DNA from: JAFGLZ01 sp964390905
GTDB lineage: Bacteria; Planctomycetota; Phycisphaerae; UBA1845; JAFGLZ01
DNA: 64,000 nucleotides
Assembly: GCA_964390905.1 (NCBI GenBank)
Contig: CAYMLO010000004.1
Location: forward strand, 1 to 64,000
Direction of reading: 5' to 3'
How positions within the stretch are numbered: the first letter of the stretch is position 1; every line of letters starts with the position of its first letter. Both the position numbers and the translations under genes were made by a program. This document shows positions 52,634 to 61,519 of the stretch, in pieces. Below the pieces are notes generated by a model. That model did not search any database, was not told the DNA's origin, and saw only the letters and a list, made by a program, of their open reading frames with translations.

Positions 52634-52808
52634 ATCAGAGACGCGACCGTCAGGGAGCGTTCGGCCAGCCCGATCATGCCAGGATCGGGCTGACGCGCTG
52701 CGCGAACGAGCAGACGGCGGCGGATCTGCTGTCGTGTCCCGTATGTGCAACTCAGCCACACCAGCGTGACCGCTGGCGTGAACGCTCCCTGACGGTCGCG
52801 TCTCTGAT
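52634..52808. repeat. MITE-like element with 29-bp perfect terminal inverted repeats
   Basis: The arms at 52634-52662 and 52780-52808 are perfect reverse complements over 29 bases, separated by 117 bases. Pairing continues inward after a small bulge (GCCAGC at 52664-52669 with GCTGGC at 52772-52777). The centre contains its own hairpin (AGCCCGATC at 52667-52675 with GATCGGGCT at 52683-52691). No transposase frame is present. The size and structure fit a non-autonomous miniature element or a structured intergenic repeat. Confidence 0.75.
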
Positions 52809-52840
52809 GGGGGGATGAGCGCACCGTGCCGCGACGACAT

Positions 52841-52870
52841 TTGTCAAAGGGTCGAGGGGGCGTGTAAGAT
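52841..52870 (+). promoter_or_regulatory. Sigma70-type promoter of nadB
   Basis: TTGTCA (52841-52846) and TAAGAT (52865-52870) with an 18-base spacer. Transcription would start near 52877, only ~19 bases before the ATG at 52896. Confidence 0.5.
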
Positions 52871-52895
52871 AACGGGTTCCAAGACGGGGCAGCCT

Positions 52896-54557
52896 ATGTC
52901 AGACCTGTACGATCGTCGGCGATATCTGAGTGTCTTCACCGCCAACCGCATGCCCCATCTCTTCACGGACGTGCTGGTCATCGGTGGAGGTATCGCGGGG
53001 CTTCGTGCGGCCATCCAAGCTGCCCGATACGGCGACGTCCTCGTCCTCACCAAAGGCGACGCCCTCCAATCCAACACCGCCTACGCCCAGGGCGGCATCG
53101 CGGCGGCACTCACCCAGGACGACTCCTGCGAGCGACACATGGCCGACACGCTTCGCGTGGCCTGCGGCATAGGCGATCATCACATGATCGAGATGCTTGT
53201 CGGCCGAGGGCCGGCCGAGATCGAGCAACTCCTCGCCTGGGGGGCACGGTTCGACGTCGAGGACGACGGGCAGCTCAGTCGGGGACGCGAGGGCGGACAC
53301 GGTCTGGCGCGCATCCTCCACGCCGACGGCGACGCCACTGGGCGCGAGCTGGCCCGCGTGCTGATCGAAACGGCCGCTGCGACGCCCAGGATCCGCACCT
53401 TCGACAACTGCTTCACCATCGATCTGGTCACCCTCGACGGCGTTTGCTGCGGCGCGACGACCCATCACCCGAAGTACGGCCACCAGCTGATCTGGGCCAA
53501 GCAAACCATCCTCGCCAGCGGCGGCGCAGGCCGGCTGTTTCGCGAGACCACCAATCCCGAGGTCGCCACCGCCGACGGCGTGGCCATGGCCTACCGCGCC
53601 GGCGCCGTCCTGCGCGACATGGAGATGGTTCAGTTCCATCCCACGACCCTCTACCTCGCCGGGGCCACCCGCGCGCTGATCTCCGAGGCCGTCCGCGGGG
53701 AGGGCGCGCACCTCGTCGACCGGGATGGGCGGCGGTTCATGACCGATTGCCACACGGACGCCGAGCTCGCCCCACGCGACGTCGTCAGTCGCGCCATCCT
53801 CACCGAGATGGCCCGCACCGACGCGCCCTGCGTCTTCCTCGACGCCAGGCACATCGACCGCGACCGCTTCGCCGCGCGCTTCCCCACGGTCTCCAGACTG
53901 TGCCGGCAGTTCGACATCGATACCGCATGCGACTTGATCCCCGTCCGCCCCAGCGCGCACTACATGATCGGCGGGCTGCTCGTCGACATCGACGCCCGCA
54001 CGACCATCGAAGGTCTGCTCGCCTGCGGCGAGGCGGCCTGCACCGGCGTCCACGGCGCCAACCGACTCGCCAGCAACTCTCTGCTCGAAGGCCTCGTGTT
54101 CGGCGCCGTTGCAGGACAGGCCGCCGGCGAAGCACTCGCCACCTGGTCCGCCAACGGTCATCCCAGCAGGATCAGCAACACCACGGCCCCCTCTGAGCGC
54201 GTCGAGCTCGACCTCGAGGACATCCGGAACAGCCTCCGCGCCCTGATGACACGAAGGGTGGGTATCGAACGCGAGCAGACCCGCCTCGACGAGGCCATCC
54301 AGAACATCGACTTCTGGGGCCGCTACGTCATGGACAAGACCTTCGACGACCGCTACGGCTGGGAAAGCCAGAACATGTTGTCCGCCGCCCGCCTCATCGC
54401 CTACTCCGCTCGCCACCGGACCGAATCGCGCGGCGTGCATTTCCGCCAGGACTATCCCGACACCGACGACGTGCACTGGCGGGTCCACACCACCCTCCGC
54501 CGCGGGCCCGACGGCCCGGAGATGGACACCCAACCCGTGCAGGCGCCCGCTGGCTGA
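52896..54557 (+). CDS. nadB: L-aspartate oxidase
   Basis: 553 residues. It oxidises L-aspartate to iminoaspartate with FAD, the first step of NAD synthesis. The start is the ATG at 52896 (MSDLYDRRRYLSVF) close behind the promoter. The FAD-binding Rossmann motif is VIGGGIAGLRAAIQAAR. Further hallmarks are SNTAYAQGGIAAAL, ASGGAGRLFRETTNP, EAVRGEGAHLVDRDGRRFM, SAHYMIGGLLVD and GVHGANRLASNSLLEGLVFG. The helical C-terminal domain is complete. nadA and nadC are not in the window. The absence of flavocytochrome features and presence of the full NadB pattern rule out a succinate dehydrogenase subunit. Confidence 0.95.
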   Translation: MSDLYDRRRYLSVFTANRMPHLFTDVLVIGGGIAGLRAAIQAARYGDVLVLTKGDALQSNTAYAQGGIAAALTQDDSCERHMADTLRVACGIGDHHMIEMLVGRGPAEIEQLLAWGARFDVEDDGQLSRGREGGHGLARILHADGDATGRELARVLIETAAATPRIRTFDNCFTIDLVTLDGVCCGATTHHPKYGHQLIWAKQTILASGGAGRLFRETTNPEVATADGVAMAYRAGAVLRDMEMVQFHPTTLYLAGATRALISEAVRGEGAHLVDRDGRRFMTDCHTDAELAPRDVVSRAILTEMARTDAPCVFLDARHIDRDRFAARFPTVSRLCRQFDIDTACDLIPVRPSAHYMIGGLLVDIDARTTIEGLLACGEAACTGVHGANRLASNSLLEGLVFGAVAGQAAGEALATWSANGHPSRISNTTAPSERVELDLEDIRNSLRALMTRRVGIEREQTRLDEAIQNIDFWGRYVMDKTFDDRYGWESQNMLSAARLIAYSARHRTESRGVHFRQDYPDTDDVHWRVHTTLRRGPDGPEMDTQPVQAPAG

Positions 54558-54677
54558 TCCCACTGCAGGGGACGACCCCCACGTCGAGCCATCTTCGGCC
54601 CGCTCGCGCCGGCTCCCGGAGCCGAGCACGAGTGGGAAGGTCCCCCGCGATCGGCTATAGTCGAGTGTAATGATGTG

Positions 54678-55376
54678 CTAGGAGAAGGCCTGCCCGGTCG
54701 CGTCCTGCTTGACGGTACAGACCTCGACAATCACCCAGATTCCGACGGCCAGGTTGGGTATCCCCAACAAGAGGATGCCGAAGAGAGACAGCAGGAGTTG
54801 TGCCAGGCCCTTGCCCGAGTATCCAGCGTAGAAGTTGTGGATCCCCAAGCCCCCCATGAACAGACCCAGCAAGATATACGCCACGCGACTCTTGCCCGAC
54901 TTCCTGACCGCCACAGATGGGACCTGGGGTACCTGGGGAGGGGGCGTGGCCACCGGGAGTGGGTCAAGGGTCGTGTCGTGGACGTCAACACGCTCCCCGC
55001 AGAAATGGCACTTCTTGGCGTTGGCCTCGATATATTCCGCGCAGTATGGACACTCCATCATCCTTTCGGCCATCCGATCGGCACGCTCCGCCTCGGCGAT
55101 CACGCGGAAATCCACGGCTCCCTCTTCATCTTCGCTCGGGTTCGGCTCGGGCGGCTTCATCGTCGAAGGGCTTACCATCCCCTCGACTGGGGCCTCGGGG
55201 GGTTCCCTCGCAGGGGAACTGCCAGCCCGGACCTGCACCGGCGCGGAATCGGGTTGAGCCGCCTCGGTCACCGTGAAGGGCTGCTCACAGCGTTTGCACT
55301 TCGCCTTTCGCCCCACAGCCTGCTCGGAAACCCGGAACATGGCCGAACAATGCGGGCACTGCGTACGAATGGCCAT
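54678..55376 (-). CDS. Zinc-ribbon TM2-domain membrane protein
   Basis: 232 residues. The ATG at 55376 follows GGGGAG. Residues 1-36 form an MJ0042-type zinc ribbon (CPHCSAMFRVSEQAV; CKRCEQPFTV). A Pro/Glu-rich linker precedes a second ribbon (CPYCAEYIEANAKKCHFCG), then a TM2 domain of two helices (VAYILLGLFMGGLGIHNFYAGYSGKG). The N-terminus is nearly identical to that of the protein at 55674-56552, including the upstream DNA, so they arose by tandem duplication. TM2 proteins are of unknown function. It is convergent with nadB. Confidence 0.8.
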   Translation of the reverse strand: MAIRTQCPHCSAMFRVSEQAVGRKAKCKRCEQPFTVTEAAQPDSAPVQVRAGSSPAREPPEAPVEGMVSPSTMKPPEPNPSEDEEGAVDFRVIAEAERADRMAERMMECPYCAEYIEANAKKCHFCGERVDVHDTTLDPLPVATPPPQVPQVPSVAVRKSGKSRVAYILLGLFMGGLGIHNFYAGYSGKGLAQLLLSLFGILLLGIPNLAVGIWVIVEVCTVKQDATGQAFS

Positions 55377-55438
55377 GACACCAACTCCCCTTGACGGTGC
55401 GTCTGCATATGTGTCGAGAAGAGGGACAGATTCAAAGG

Positions 55439-55468
55439 ATGGTAGTGAGGCACTCCAGAACGTGTCAA
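55439..55468 (-). promoter_or_regulatory. Sigma70-type promoter of the TM2 zinc-ribbon gene
   Basis: On the minus strand TTGACA (55463-55468) and TACCAT (55439-55444) with an 18-base spacer, ~60 bases before the ATG. It has the same layout as the promoter of the paralogous gene at 56615-56644. Confidence 0.55.
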
Positions 55469-55673
55469 CACATGGCATCTTGGACATGAACGCGCACGTC
55501 ATCGAATCCCAGGCTGAGAGTTGACGATGCAGAGGGGGATATCCCCCAGAAGCTAGACCGCTTGCAGCCGAGGATTGGAGCGTGTTGCATGGCCGCTCTC
55601 GGTTGTGCGGTCTGGGGTCGCTCTGCCGAATAGGACCACCTCATGAAACCGTTTGGGGATTGATGTAGACAGC

Positions 55674-56552
55674 TCAGGCCGGGGGGGGCACACGCGGCTT
55701 GAATCCCAGAAGCCCAGTGAAGCTGCCGAAGATCGTCAGGTACAGCCTGTAGATCGCGGAGAATAGCTCGGCCATCGGGCCAATCAGGATGATTACTGGT
55801 CCGTACATGAGGGCCAACATGCAGCCTGCTCCCTCGCCCATTGCTCGCATGCTGTCGCGCATCCACCCGAATAGACGGGAGTACAGGACGCTCAATCCAG
55901 GGACGACGACAAAAGCAACGACGATTCCCAAGGCGACATTCCTCAGCAGCGTCGCGCCCGTCAGCTGGGCGAGGGCTAGTACGATGACGAAGACAACGCT
56001 GAAGGCCGCCATACCGCAGAAGTAGATGACGTATTCGTTGACCGCCTTGGCTCCCTGGACGGTCGTTTGGACAGGCGAGTCGCTCGCCGGATTGAGACCG
56101 CAGCAGGGACACGGGACGACGTCCCGACCCATCTGGGTCCCACACGACGGACACGATAGGTCGTTCGTGGGAGGATCGGCGCCTTCCCCGACCAGTTGAT
56201 ACACGTCTGCGTCGGTGGGTTCGGGGCCCGAGTCGGCCGCGAACCCGTGGGCATCAAGACGCTTCCCGCAGAAGCGGCACTTCTTCGCCTTCGCTTTGAT
56301 GGTCTTTGCGCAGTGCGGGCACTTCTTTGTCGGCGCAATTACGCCGAAGTCCACAGCTTCCCCGCCGTCCTCGCTCGGCCCCGTCGCAACGGCGCTGCCG
56401 GCGCCGGCCTTCGCCGGTGCAGGGGGGGACTGAGCCCCCTCGGTCACCGTGAAGGGCTGCTCACACCGTTTGCACTTCGCCTTCCGGCCCAAGGCCTGCT
56501 CGGAGACCTTGAACACGGCCGAACAGTGAGGGCACTGCGTACGGATGGCCAT
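55674..56552 (-). CDS. Paralogous zinc-ribbon membrane protein (three ribbons, four helices)
   Basis: 292 residues. Residues 1-36 (MAIRTQCPHCSAVFKVSEQ onward) copy the MJ0042-type ribbon of the downstream TM2 gene with only a few changes. A second ribbon (CPHCAKTIKAKAKKCRFCG) and a third (CPSCGTQMGRDVVPCPCCG) follow. The C-terminal ~130 residues have about four membrane helices (YVIYFCGMAAFSVVFVIVLAL; LGIVVAFVVVPGLSVLYSRLFG; LALMYGPVIILIGPM), unrelated to TM2. Function is unknown. Its promoter is similar in sequence and spacing to the neighbour's. Confidence 0.8.
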   Translation of the reverse strand: MAIRTQCPHCSAVFKVSEQALGRKAKCKRCEQPFTVTEGAQSPPAPAKAGAGSAVATGPSEDGGEAVDFGVIAPTKKCPHCAKTIKAKAKKCRFCGKRLDAHGFAADSGPEPTDADVYQLVGEGADPPTNDLSCPSCGTQMGRDVVPCPCCGLNPASDSPVQTTVQGAKAVNEYVIYFCGMAAFSVVFVIVLALAQLTGATLLRNVALGIVVAFVVVPGLSVLYSRLFGWMRDSMRAMGEGAGCMLALMYGPVIILIGPMAELFSAIYRLYLTIFGSFTGLLGFKPRVPPPA

Positions 56553-56614
56553 GAAGCCGACTCCCCTCGATGAGACAGCTGCATTTGCTTGGAGAAATCG
56601 TGTGGATCAGGAGG

Positions 56615-56644
56615 ATACTAGCGGGTCGCTCAAGAACCTGTCAA
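56615..56644 (-). promoter_or_regulatory. Sigma70-type promoter of the paralogous zinc-ribbon gene
   Basis: On the minus strand TTGACA (56639-56644) and TAGTAT (56615-56620) with an 18-base spacer, ~60 bases before the ATG at 56552. The upstream 100 bases resemble those of the TM2 gene, so the duplication included the promoter. Confidence 0.6.
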
Positions 56645-56709
56645 GAACCGGCACAGGTTTGCAGAACGGCAACGCCCTTGCGAGAAGCGGCACGCGTTCG
56701 TCGCCTCGA

Positions 56710-56985
56710 TCAATGCGCCATGGCGTCGCGCATATAGGCATCCGCGTCACTGAATTCCTCGATCTCGGTGTAGTACAGCGCGGTCGCCTCGATGTCGTTG
56801 ACGCGGACGAATTCGTGCACCGCACGGATCACGCCGAGGCGCTGCGCCCGCGGCGCGATCTGGAAGACGAACACCCACACGATCAGCAGGGAGATCACGA
56901 AGTTCCGCCATCGGCGATACGTATCGCCCCGACCGTGCGGGCGTGTCGGTGCTTCATCGTTTTGTCCGGCGTTCGGGTTGCTCAT
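56710..56985 (-). CDS. Small single-helix membrane protein next to the YeiH-type exporter
   Basis: 91 residues. The ATG at 56985 is 14 bases after the exporter stop codon, so the two are probably co-translated from one transcript; the ribosome binding site is weak. A polar N-terminus (DEAPTRPHGRGDTYRRW) precedes one helix (NFVISLLIVWVFVFQIAP). The C-terminal half is acidic and helical (NDIEATALYYTEIEEFSDADAYM). I do not recognise the family. It may be a small subunit or regulator of the exporter. Confidence 0.65.
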   Translation of the reverse strand: MSNPNAGQNDEAPTRPHGRGDTYRRWRNFVISLLIVWVFVFQIAPRAQRLGVIRAVHEFVRVNDIEATALYYTEIEEFSDADAYMRDAMAH

Positions 56986-56999
56986 CGTTGCCGTTCGGA

Positions 57000-58763
57000 T
57001 CAGATCTTTGCCGTGATCTCCTTGAAGATCACGAAGAACATCAGGTACGCCACCGCGAGCGTGAGGATGAGGTTCAGGCTCTGGCCGCATACGTAGAGGA
57101 TCACCGTCCTGCCGCCCGCGAGGTACTTCTTGAACTGCCGGAAATCGCTCTCCAGACCGATGCTCACGAACGCCAGGCAGAAGAACCACCCGCGGAAGTG
57201 CTTCGTGAACCCGCGGATCACGCCGTTGTCGATCATCGTATAGCCGACGTCCGCTCCCAGACTCTGATAGAGGATCGACATCACGATCGACGCGATGATG
57301 AAGCCGATCACGAACTTCGGGAAGCGATGCCAGATCTCCATCGCGCCGACGCGCGTCCCCTCCGTGCGATCCACCTTCGCACACCAGTAGAGGGCGACGC
57401 AGAACGCGATCACCCCGATCAGCACGTTCTGAATCATCTTGATGGTGGCCGCGACGTACAACGCCCGCTCCCCCAGGAACGCGCCCGCGGCCGCCACTGC
57501 GCCCGTCGCGTCAATCGTGCCCCCCATCCACGCCCCGCCCAACACGTGATCCATGCCCAGCGCGTTGAGCGTCTGCGGCATGAGGATCATCATGATCGAC
57601 GTGAAGACCAGCGACATCCCGACGGCCAGCGTTAGCTCCTCCTTCTTCGCCCTGCAGGCCGCCGCCGTCGCGATCGCCGCCGAGACCCCACACACCGACA
57701 CCGCCGACGAAATCGTGATGTTCAGCGTCTTCGACGCAATCTTTAGAAGCTTCAGCCCGAACCAGTACGTTCCCACCAGCACGAGCGGCGTGACCACCCA
57801 GGCCACGAAGATCCCGGGAATCCCGATCTGCACGATCTTGCCGAACAAGATCTCGCCCCCCAGCAGCACAAGCCCCGTCTTGATGTAGTACTCGGTCTTG
57901 ACGGCTCCCTTCAGCCATCCGGGCGTCCCCACCGTGTTGCTGATGATCAGCCCAAACAGGATGGCCCAGGCCGCGTACCCAATGCCGTACTCCTTCATCG
58001 TCGCCTGGCCCTCGAACAGGTACGCCAGCACGGCAATCAGAAAGACAACCGGGAAGGCGGCCGCGAACTTCCCGAACGACTGCCCCATGAACCTCGCCCC
58101 CACGCCGAAGAGCACGGCCAAGAAGGCGCACAGACCGATCAGATAGGGAACCTGGTTGTAGGGTTTGGCGCTCTTGACCTTCTTGCCCGCCGCCGACGCG
58201 CCCTGTTTCACCTCACGCCACTTGGCGATCGAGGTCCTCGCCTGCTCGTTGAGCTGCTCGTCCTTGTATCCCGCACGTTTGGCGTCCGCGTCAGCCTTGC
58301 TCGCCCGGGTCAGACACGCATCCGCCTCGGACTTGACGGTCGCGAGTTTCGCCTCGGCCTCCTGTCGTTTCGCGGCGGCCCCCGCGTCGGACATGACAAA
58401 GGCGTCCAGCGGGTTCGAACGCCACCCATGCGGCTTGCTCAGCCACTTGGTGATCGCCTTGGCGTAGCTCTCGCCGGTCGCCTTGATCTTCTTCTTGTCT
58501 TCGCTGGCCTTGTACCAGGCAACCGTGCGGTAGGGCGCCGAGGCCGCCTCCTGCTTCCTCGTCGCGTTGGCCTTGTCGATCGTATCCTGCATCCCATCGG
58601 GCGGTCGCGGCAAGAACGTCAAGAAGGCCACAGCGATCAAGATGAAGCCAAGCCAGATCGCCCAGTAGTCTTCCCTTCTAATCAGATCCGACCATCGGCT
58701 CTTGCCCGCCTCCTCAACCACGATCCTGGATGCATCGTCCTCAACCTGTCTGTCGTCAGTCAT
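57000..58763 (-). CDS. YeiH/UPF0324-type putative sulfate exporter with a large N-terminal insertion
   Basis: 587 residues, against ~340-350 for the usual family. GGGAG precedes the ATG. One N-terminal helix (YWAIWLGFILIAVAFLTFL) is followed by a ~150-residue Lys/Ala-rich helical region (residues ~55-205, e.g. AAAKRQEAEAKLATVKSEADACL). The conserved family core comes after: IISNTVGTPGWLKGAVKTEYYIKTGLVLLGGEILF, SSAVSVCGVSAAIATAAAC and GGAWMGGTIDATGAVAAAGA. The protein ends FFVIFKEITAKI. Sulfate transport is a database-level assignment; substrates are unproved. It shares an operon with the 91-residue membrane protein. Confidence 0.85.
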   Translation of the reverse strand: MTDDRQVEDDASRIVVEEAGKSRWSDLIRREDYWAIWLGFILIAVAFLTFLPRPPDGMQDTIDKANATRKQEAASAPYRTVAWYKASEDKKKIKATGESYAKAITKWLSKPHGWRSNPLDAFVMSDAGAAAKRQEAEAKLATVKSEADACLTRASKADADAKRAGYKDEQLNEQARTSIAKWREVKQGASAAGKKVKSAKPYNQVPYLIGLCAFLAVLFGVGARFMGQSFGKFAAAFPVVFLIAVLAYLFEGQATMKEYGIGYAAWAILFGLIISNTVGTPGWLKGAVKTEYYIKTGLVLLGGEILFGKIVQIGIPGIFVAWVVTPLVLVGTYWFGLKLLKIASKTLNITISSAVSVCGVSAAIATAAACRAKKEELTLAVGMSLVFTSIMMILMPQTLNALGMDHVLGGAWMGGTIDATGAVAAAGAFLGERALYVAATIKMIQNVLIGVIAFCVALYWCAKVDRTEGTRVGAMEIWHRFPKFVIGFIIASIVMSILYQSLGADVGYTMIDNGVIRGFTKHFRGWFFCLAFVSIGLESDFRQFKKYLAGGRTVILYVCGQSLNLILTLAVAYLMFFVIFKEITAKI

Positions 58764-58953
58764 CGGATGCTCCCGCCGGGACGACGTCGCCCGGCTTCAC
58801 GGAGCCTGGGCACGCTCCCGCCCGAGTCGATGGTAGCATAGGAGAGACCTCTCGGGGAAGGGCGAGCCGGCCCGGTCCATTCAGAACGCGCCTTCAGCTC
58901 GAGCGCCATTGAAGCGATCGCCGGCAGAAGGCAGTATCCGGCACGACGGCGCA

Positions 58954-61488
58954 CTATTCTCTGGACGGCCCATACCGGATCAATAGACTGCCGTTGCGCT
59001 TCGGGATCTCGACGTGGAAGGCCCGTAGCGTCTCGCCTGTCACGGTCTCCTCTCGCGCCACCTCGTAGTCGTAGTGATGCCGCAACACGTACCGCCGCCC
59101 AGGCTTCACGCCGCGAAACGACACGTCCAGCGCGCGGTAGGGCGAGTCCTTCCGACGGAAGAAACAGGCGAACCCGTCGTCTTGCTCGGGGCGGTGATAC
59201 TGGTACCCCACCCATGCCTTGGGATCGACCGAATTGTCGGTCAGATGCCACAGATCGCCCAAGAAGAATGGCCGGAGCGCCTGCGCCTCCGCGACCGCCC
59301 GTCGGAGCTGGTCGTGCGAGAAGTCGTCCTTGCGCATGTCCCAATACGGGATCGGCCCGCCAACGTTCGCGCTCCGCCAGTAGTATGGATCGGCCCGCCA
59401 GGCCGGGCCCGCATGGAGCGGCATGAACATGCTCAGCCCCATGACCATGCCCTGGTCCCCGATCGGATCGCCCCGTCGGACGTTGTTGTCGTTGTAGTCC
59501 GACCGCCACATCGGGATCGACCGCATGTTCGTCTCCAGGTCGATCCGACGCCCACCGCTCGCGCAGTTGTCAATGAAGATATGCTCGAACCGCCGCAGGA
59601 TTTCGTCCCACATCTGGTACAAACCCGTCACACAGCGGATCTCCGTCATGCCTTGACGGTCGGCCGCGTCGGCCGCCCTCCAGTACGCCAGCGGGTCGAT
59701 GTTGTGGTCGATCCGCAGCACGTCCATGTCGTAGGCCTCGATGCACTGACACAGGTAATCGGTCATCCACTTCCGCGCCTCGGTGTTGCCCAGATCGAAC
59801 ACACCGCCACGCTTGTTGCCGATCCGCAGGACCCAGTCGGGGTACGTCTTGTCGATGTGCGTGCCGGGCCCGACGCGCTCGGGCTCGAACCACAAGATGA
59901 ACTTCATGCCGAGCTCGTGCGTCAGATCCGACAGCGGCCTGATGCCATGCGGGTAGTCCTTCTTGCGGATCGTCTGGGCGATTGGGATTGCCCAGTTGCC
60001 CACACCGTCGGGGAAGTAGCCCTCAAACCAGTACGCGTCCAGCCAGTAACCCTCCAGGCCTGCCCGGTGCGTGGCCCGGATGATGTCCGTCTGGTTGCGT
60101 TCGTTCGAGTTCCGCAGCTCGTCGTAACTCGACGGGTGCGCGATGATGGGATAGACCAGCTCGCCCTTGATCCGCGGCAGGTAGTGTTTGACCGCGACCT
60201 GCCGGTACAGGTTGTGACCGCGCTGAGGGTCGTCGCCGTCCCAGTACACCAGCAGGATGCGGGGCAGACGGATGGTCTCGCCCGGGCGCAGCGTGGTCCG
60301 GATCAGCTCCATGCCGGCCTTGATCCGGACGCCGCCGTCCCGAACGACGCGCGCCCGCCACTGCCCCGACCACCCGATCGCGACGAACACGCCACCCTCC
60401 TGCCACTGCACCTTGAAGAACGGCAGCACCCCGTTCGAACTTCGCCCGCCCCTCGGCGCAAAGGCGACGGGCCGACCCGCGTCGAGCGGCTCGTCGATGG
60501 GCTGGAAATCGTCGGCCGCGCACGCGCTGCCCTTCGACTTCCGGACCATCACCCAGTCTGCGGGCGATATCGGCCAGACGGCGTCGAGCGTGTCGACCTG
60601 TTCCAGAATCGGCGTGTCGGCATTCCCCTCGTTGCGAAACCGCAGGACCAGATCGACGGCCGGGAATTCGTCGAACAGAATCCCCTCTGCCGAACAGACC
60701 AGGCCCGTCTTCGGATCCTTGTACGTCACCGTCCGCCTTGTCCGCGTCGCATCGATCCGCTTGTCGGTCACCGTCCGCGCCCACCCGCCCAGGAACTCAG
60801 AGGATGGCTTGCCGTCGTAGACAAACGAGAACGGGATCTGCGGCCTCATCTCGCGCAGCAGGGGCATCTCGTCCAGCAGCATCTCGGTCCCATCCTTGTA
60901 GATTACCTTGGCGTTTCCCCAGACGGACTGGTCGTGCGACCGGTTGCCGGCGTCGCCGACGCGGAGCTCGAACTCGGTCGCGCCCTTCAGCGGCACGTCG
61001 ATGGCCTTCGGCGTGTTCTTCAGCGTCAGGACCTCGGTATGGAAGACCTCGCGTCCGCCCGCCGCGACATGGAACGTCGCGCTGCCGTGTCCGCGAGTCT
61101 GCCCCGATCGCGTGCTCGGATTGTTGTCGATGCCGACCAGGGCGGTGAACCGATCGGCCGGCTTGCCGAGCACGATGCGCAGGTGGCTGGGCGCATCCAC
61201 GTAGATGCCGTGCTCAACCCGCCGCGTCCCCAGCGTGATGGGTTGGCCCCACCCGTTCTCGTTGAACTTCGTGTGGTAGGAGGCGTGCAGGATCGTGATG
61301 CCTGGGCGCTGCTTGGCAATCCGGGGCTCGCCGGTTGGCAGGAGCAGGCCGACCCACCGATGCATCCGTTCCAGTTCCACAGGACTCGGCGTCACCGCGG
61401 GACAAACGCCACCGGCACACACCGTCAGAAGAACCGTCCAGGTCGGGCCTGACCTGGGCCACGCTCGGCTTGTACGATCATCGACCAC
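58954..61488 (-). CDS. Secreted alpha-galactosidase-like GH36 enzyme with N-terminal NPCBM domain
   Basis: 844 residues from a GTG at 61488, 5 bases after AGGAGG. A signal segment covers ~15-35. Residues ~45-200 form an NPCBM-type carbohydrate-binding module (GIYVDAPSHLRIVLGKPADRF; GSATFHVAAGGREVFHTEVL). The GH36/melibiase barrel (~440-760) has EGYWLDAYWFEGYFPDG, FILWFEPERV, the nucleophile Asp594 in LRIDHN, and the acid/base Asp664 in WRSDYND. GH36 enzymes cleave alpha-galactosides or alpha-N-acetylgalactosaminides with retention. A C-terminal beta-sandwich finishes the protein. It follows a secreted unknown protein by 31 bases. Confidence 0.88.
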   Translation of the reverse strand: MVDDRTSRAWPRSGPTWTVLLTVCAGGVCPAVTPSPVELERMHRWVGLLLPTGEPRIAKQRPGITILHASYHTKFNENGWGQPITLGTRRVEHGIYVDAPSHLRIVLGKPADRFTALVGIDNNPSTRSGQTRGHGSATFHVAAGGREVFHTEVLTLKNTPKAIDVPLKGATEFELRVGDAGNRSHDQSVWGNAKVIYKDGTEMLLDEMPLLREMRPQIPFSFVYDGKPSSEFLGGWARTVTDKRIDATRTRRTVTYKDPKTGLVCSAEGILFDEFPAVDLVLRFRNEGNADTPILEQVDTLDAVWPISPADWVMVRKSKGSACAADDFQPIDEPLDAGRPVAFAPRGGRSSNGVLPFFKVQWQEGGVFVAIGWSGQWRARVVRDGGVRIKAGMELIRTTLRPGETIRLPRILLVYWDGDDPQRGHNLYRQVAVKHYLPRIKGELVYPIIAHPSSYDELRNSNERNQTDIIRATHRAGLEGYWLDAYWFEGYFPDGVGNWAIPIAQTIRKKDYPHGIRPLSDLTHELGMKFILWFEPERVGPGTHIDKTYPDWVLRIGNKRGGVFDLGNTEARKWMTDYLCQCIEAYDMDVLRIDHNIDPLAYWRAADAADRQGMTEIRCVTGLYQMWDEILRRFEHIFIDNCASGGRRIDLETNMRSIPMWRSDYNDNNVRRGDPIGDQGMVMGLSMFMPLHAGPAWRADPYYWRSANVGGPIPYWDMRKDDFSHDQLRRAVAEAQALRPFFLGDLWHLTDNSVDPKAWVGYQYHRPEQDDGFACFFRRKDSPYRALDVSFRGVKPGRRYVLRHHYDYEVAREETVTGETLRAFHVEIPKRNGSLLIRYGPSRE

Positions 61489-61519
61489 AGTTTCCTCCTG
61501 GCTGGCTGGTTCCGGTTCG

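Larger units (their letters stand above)
52533..52895. other. Intergenic region with a terminal-inverted-repeat element and the nadB promoter
   Basis: 363 bases without a gene. It carries the inverted-repeat element at 52634-52808 and, 32 bases beyond it, the nadB promoter (52841-52870). Confidence 0.6.

Noticed and set aside
54610..54624. CGGCTCC-C-GGAGCCG palindrome as terminator between nadB and the TM2 gene
   Set aside because: Too short a stem once a 3-5-base loop is allowed, and no T-run on either strand.
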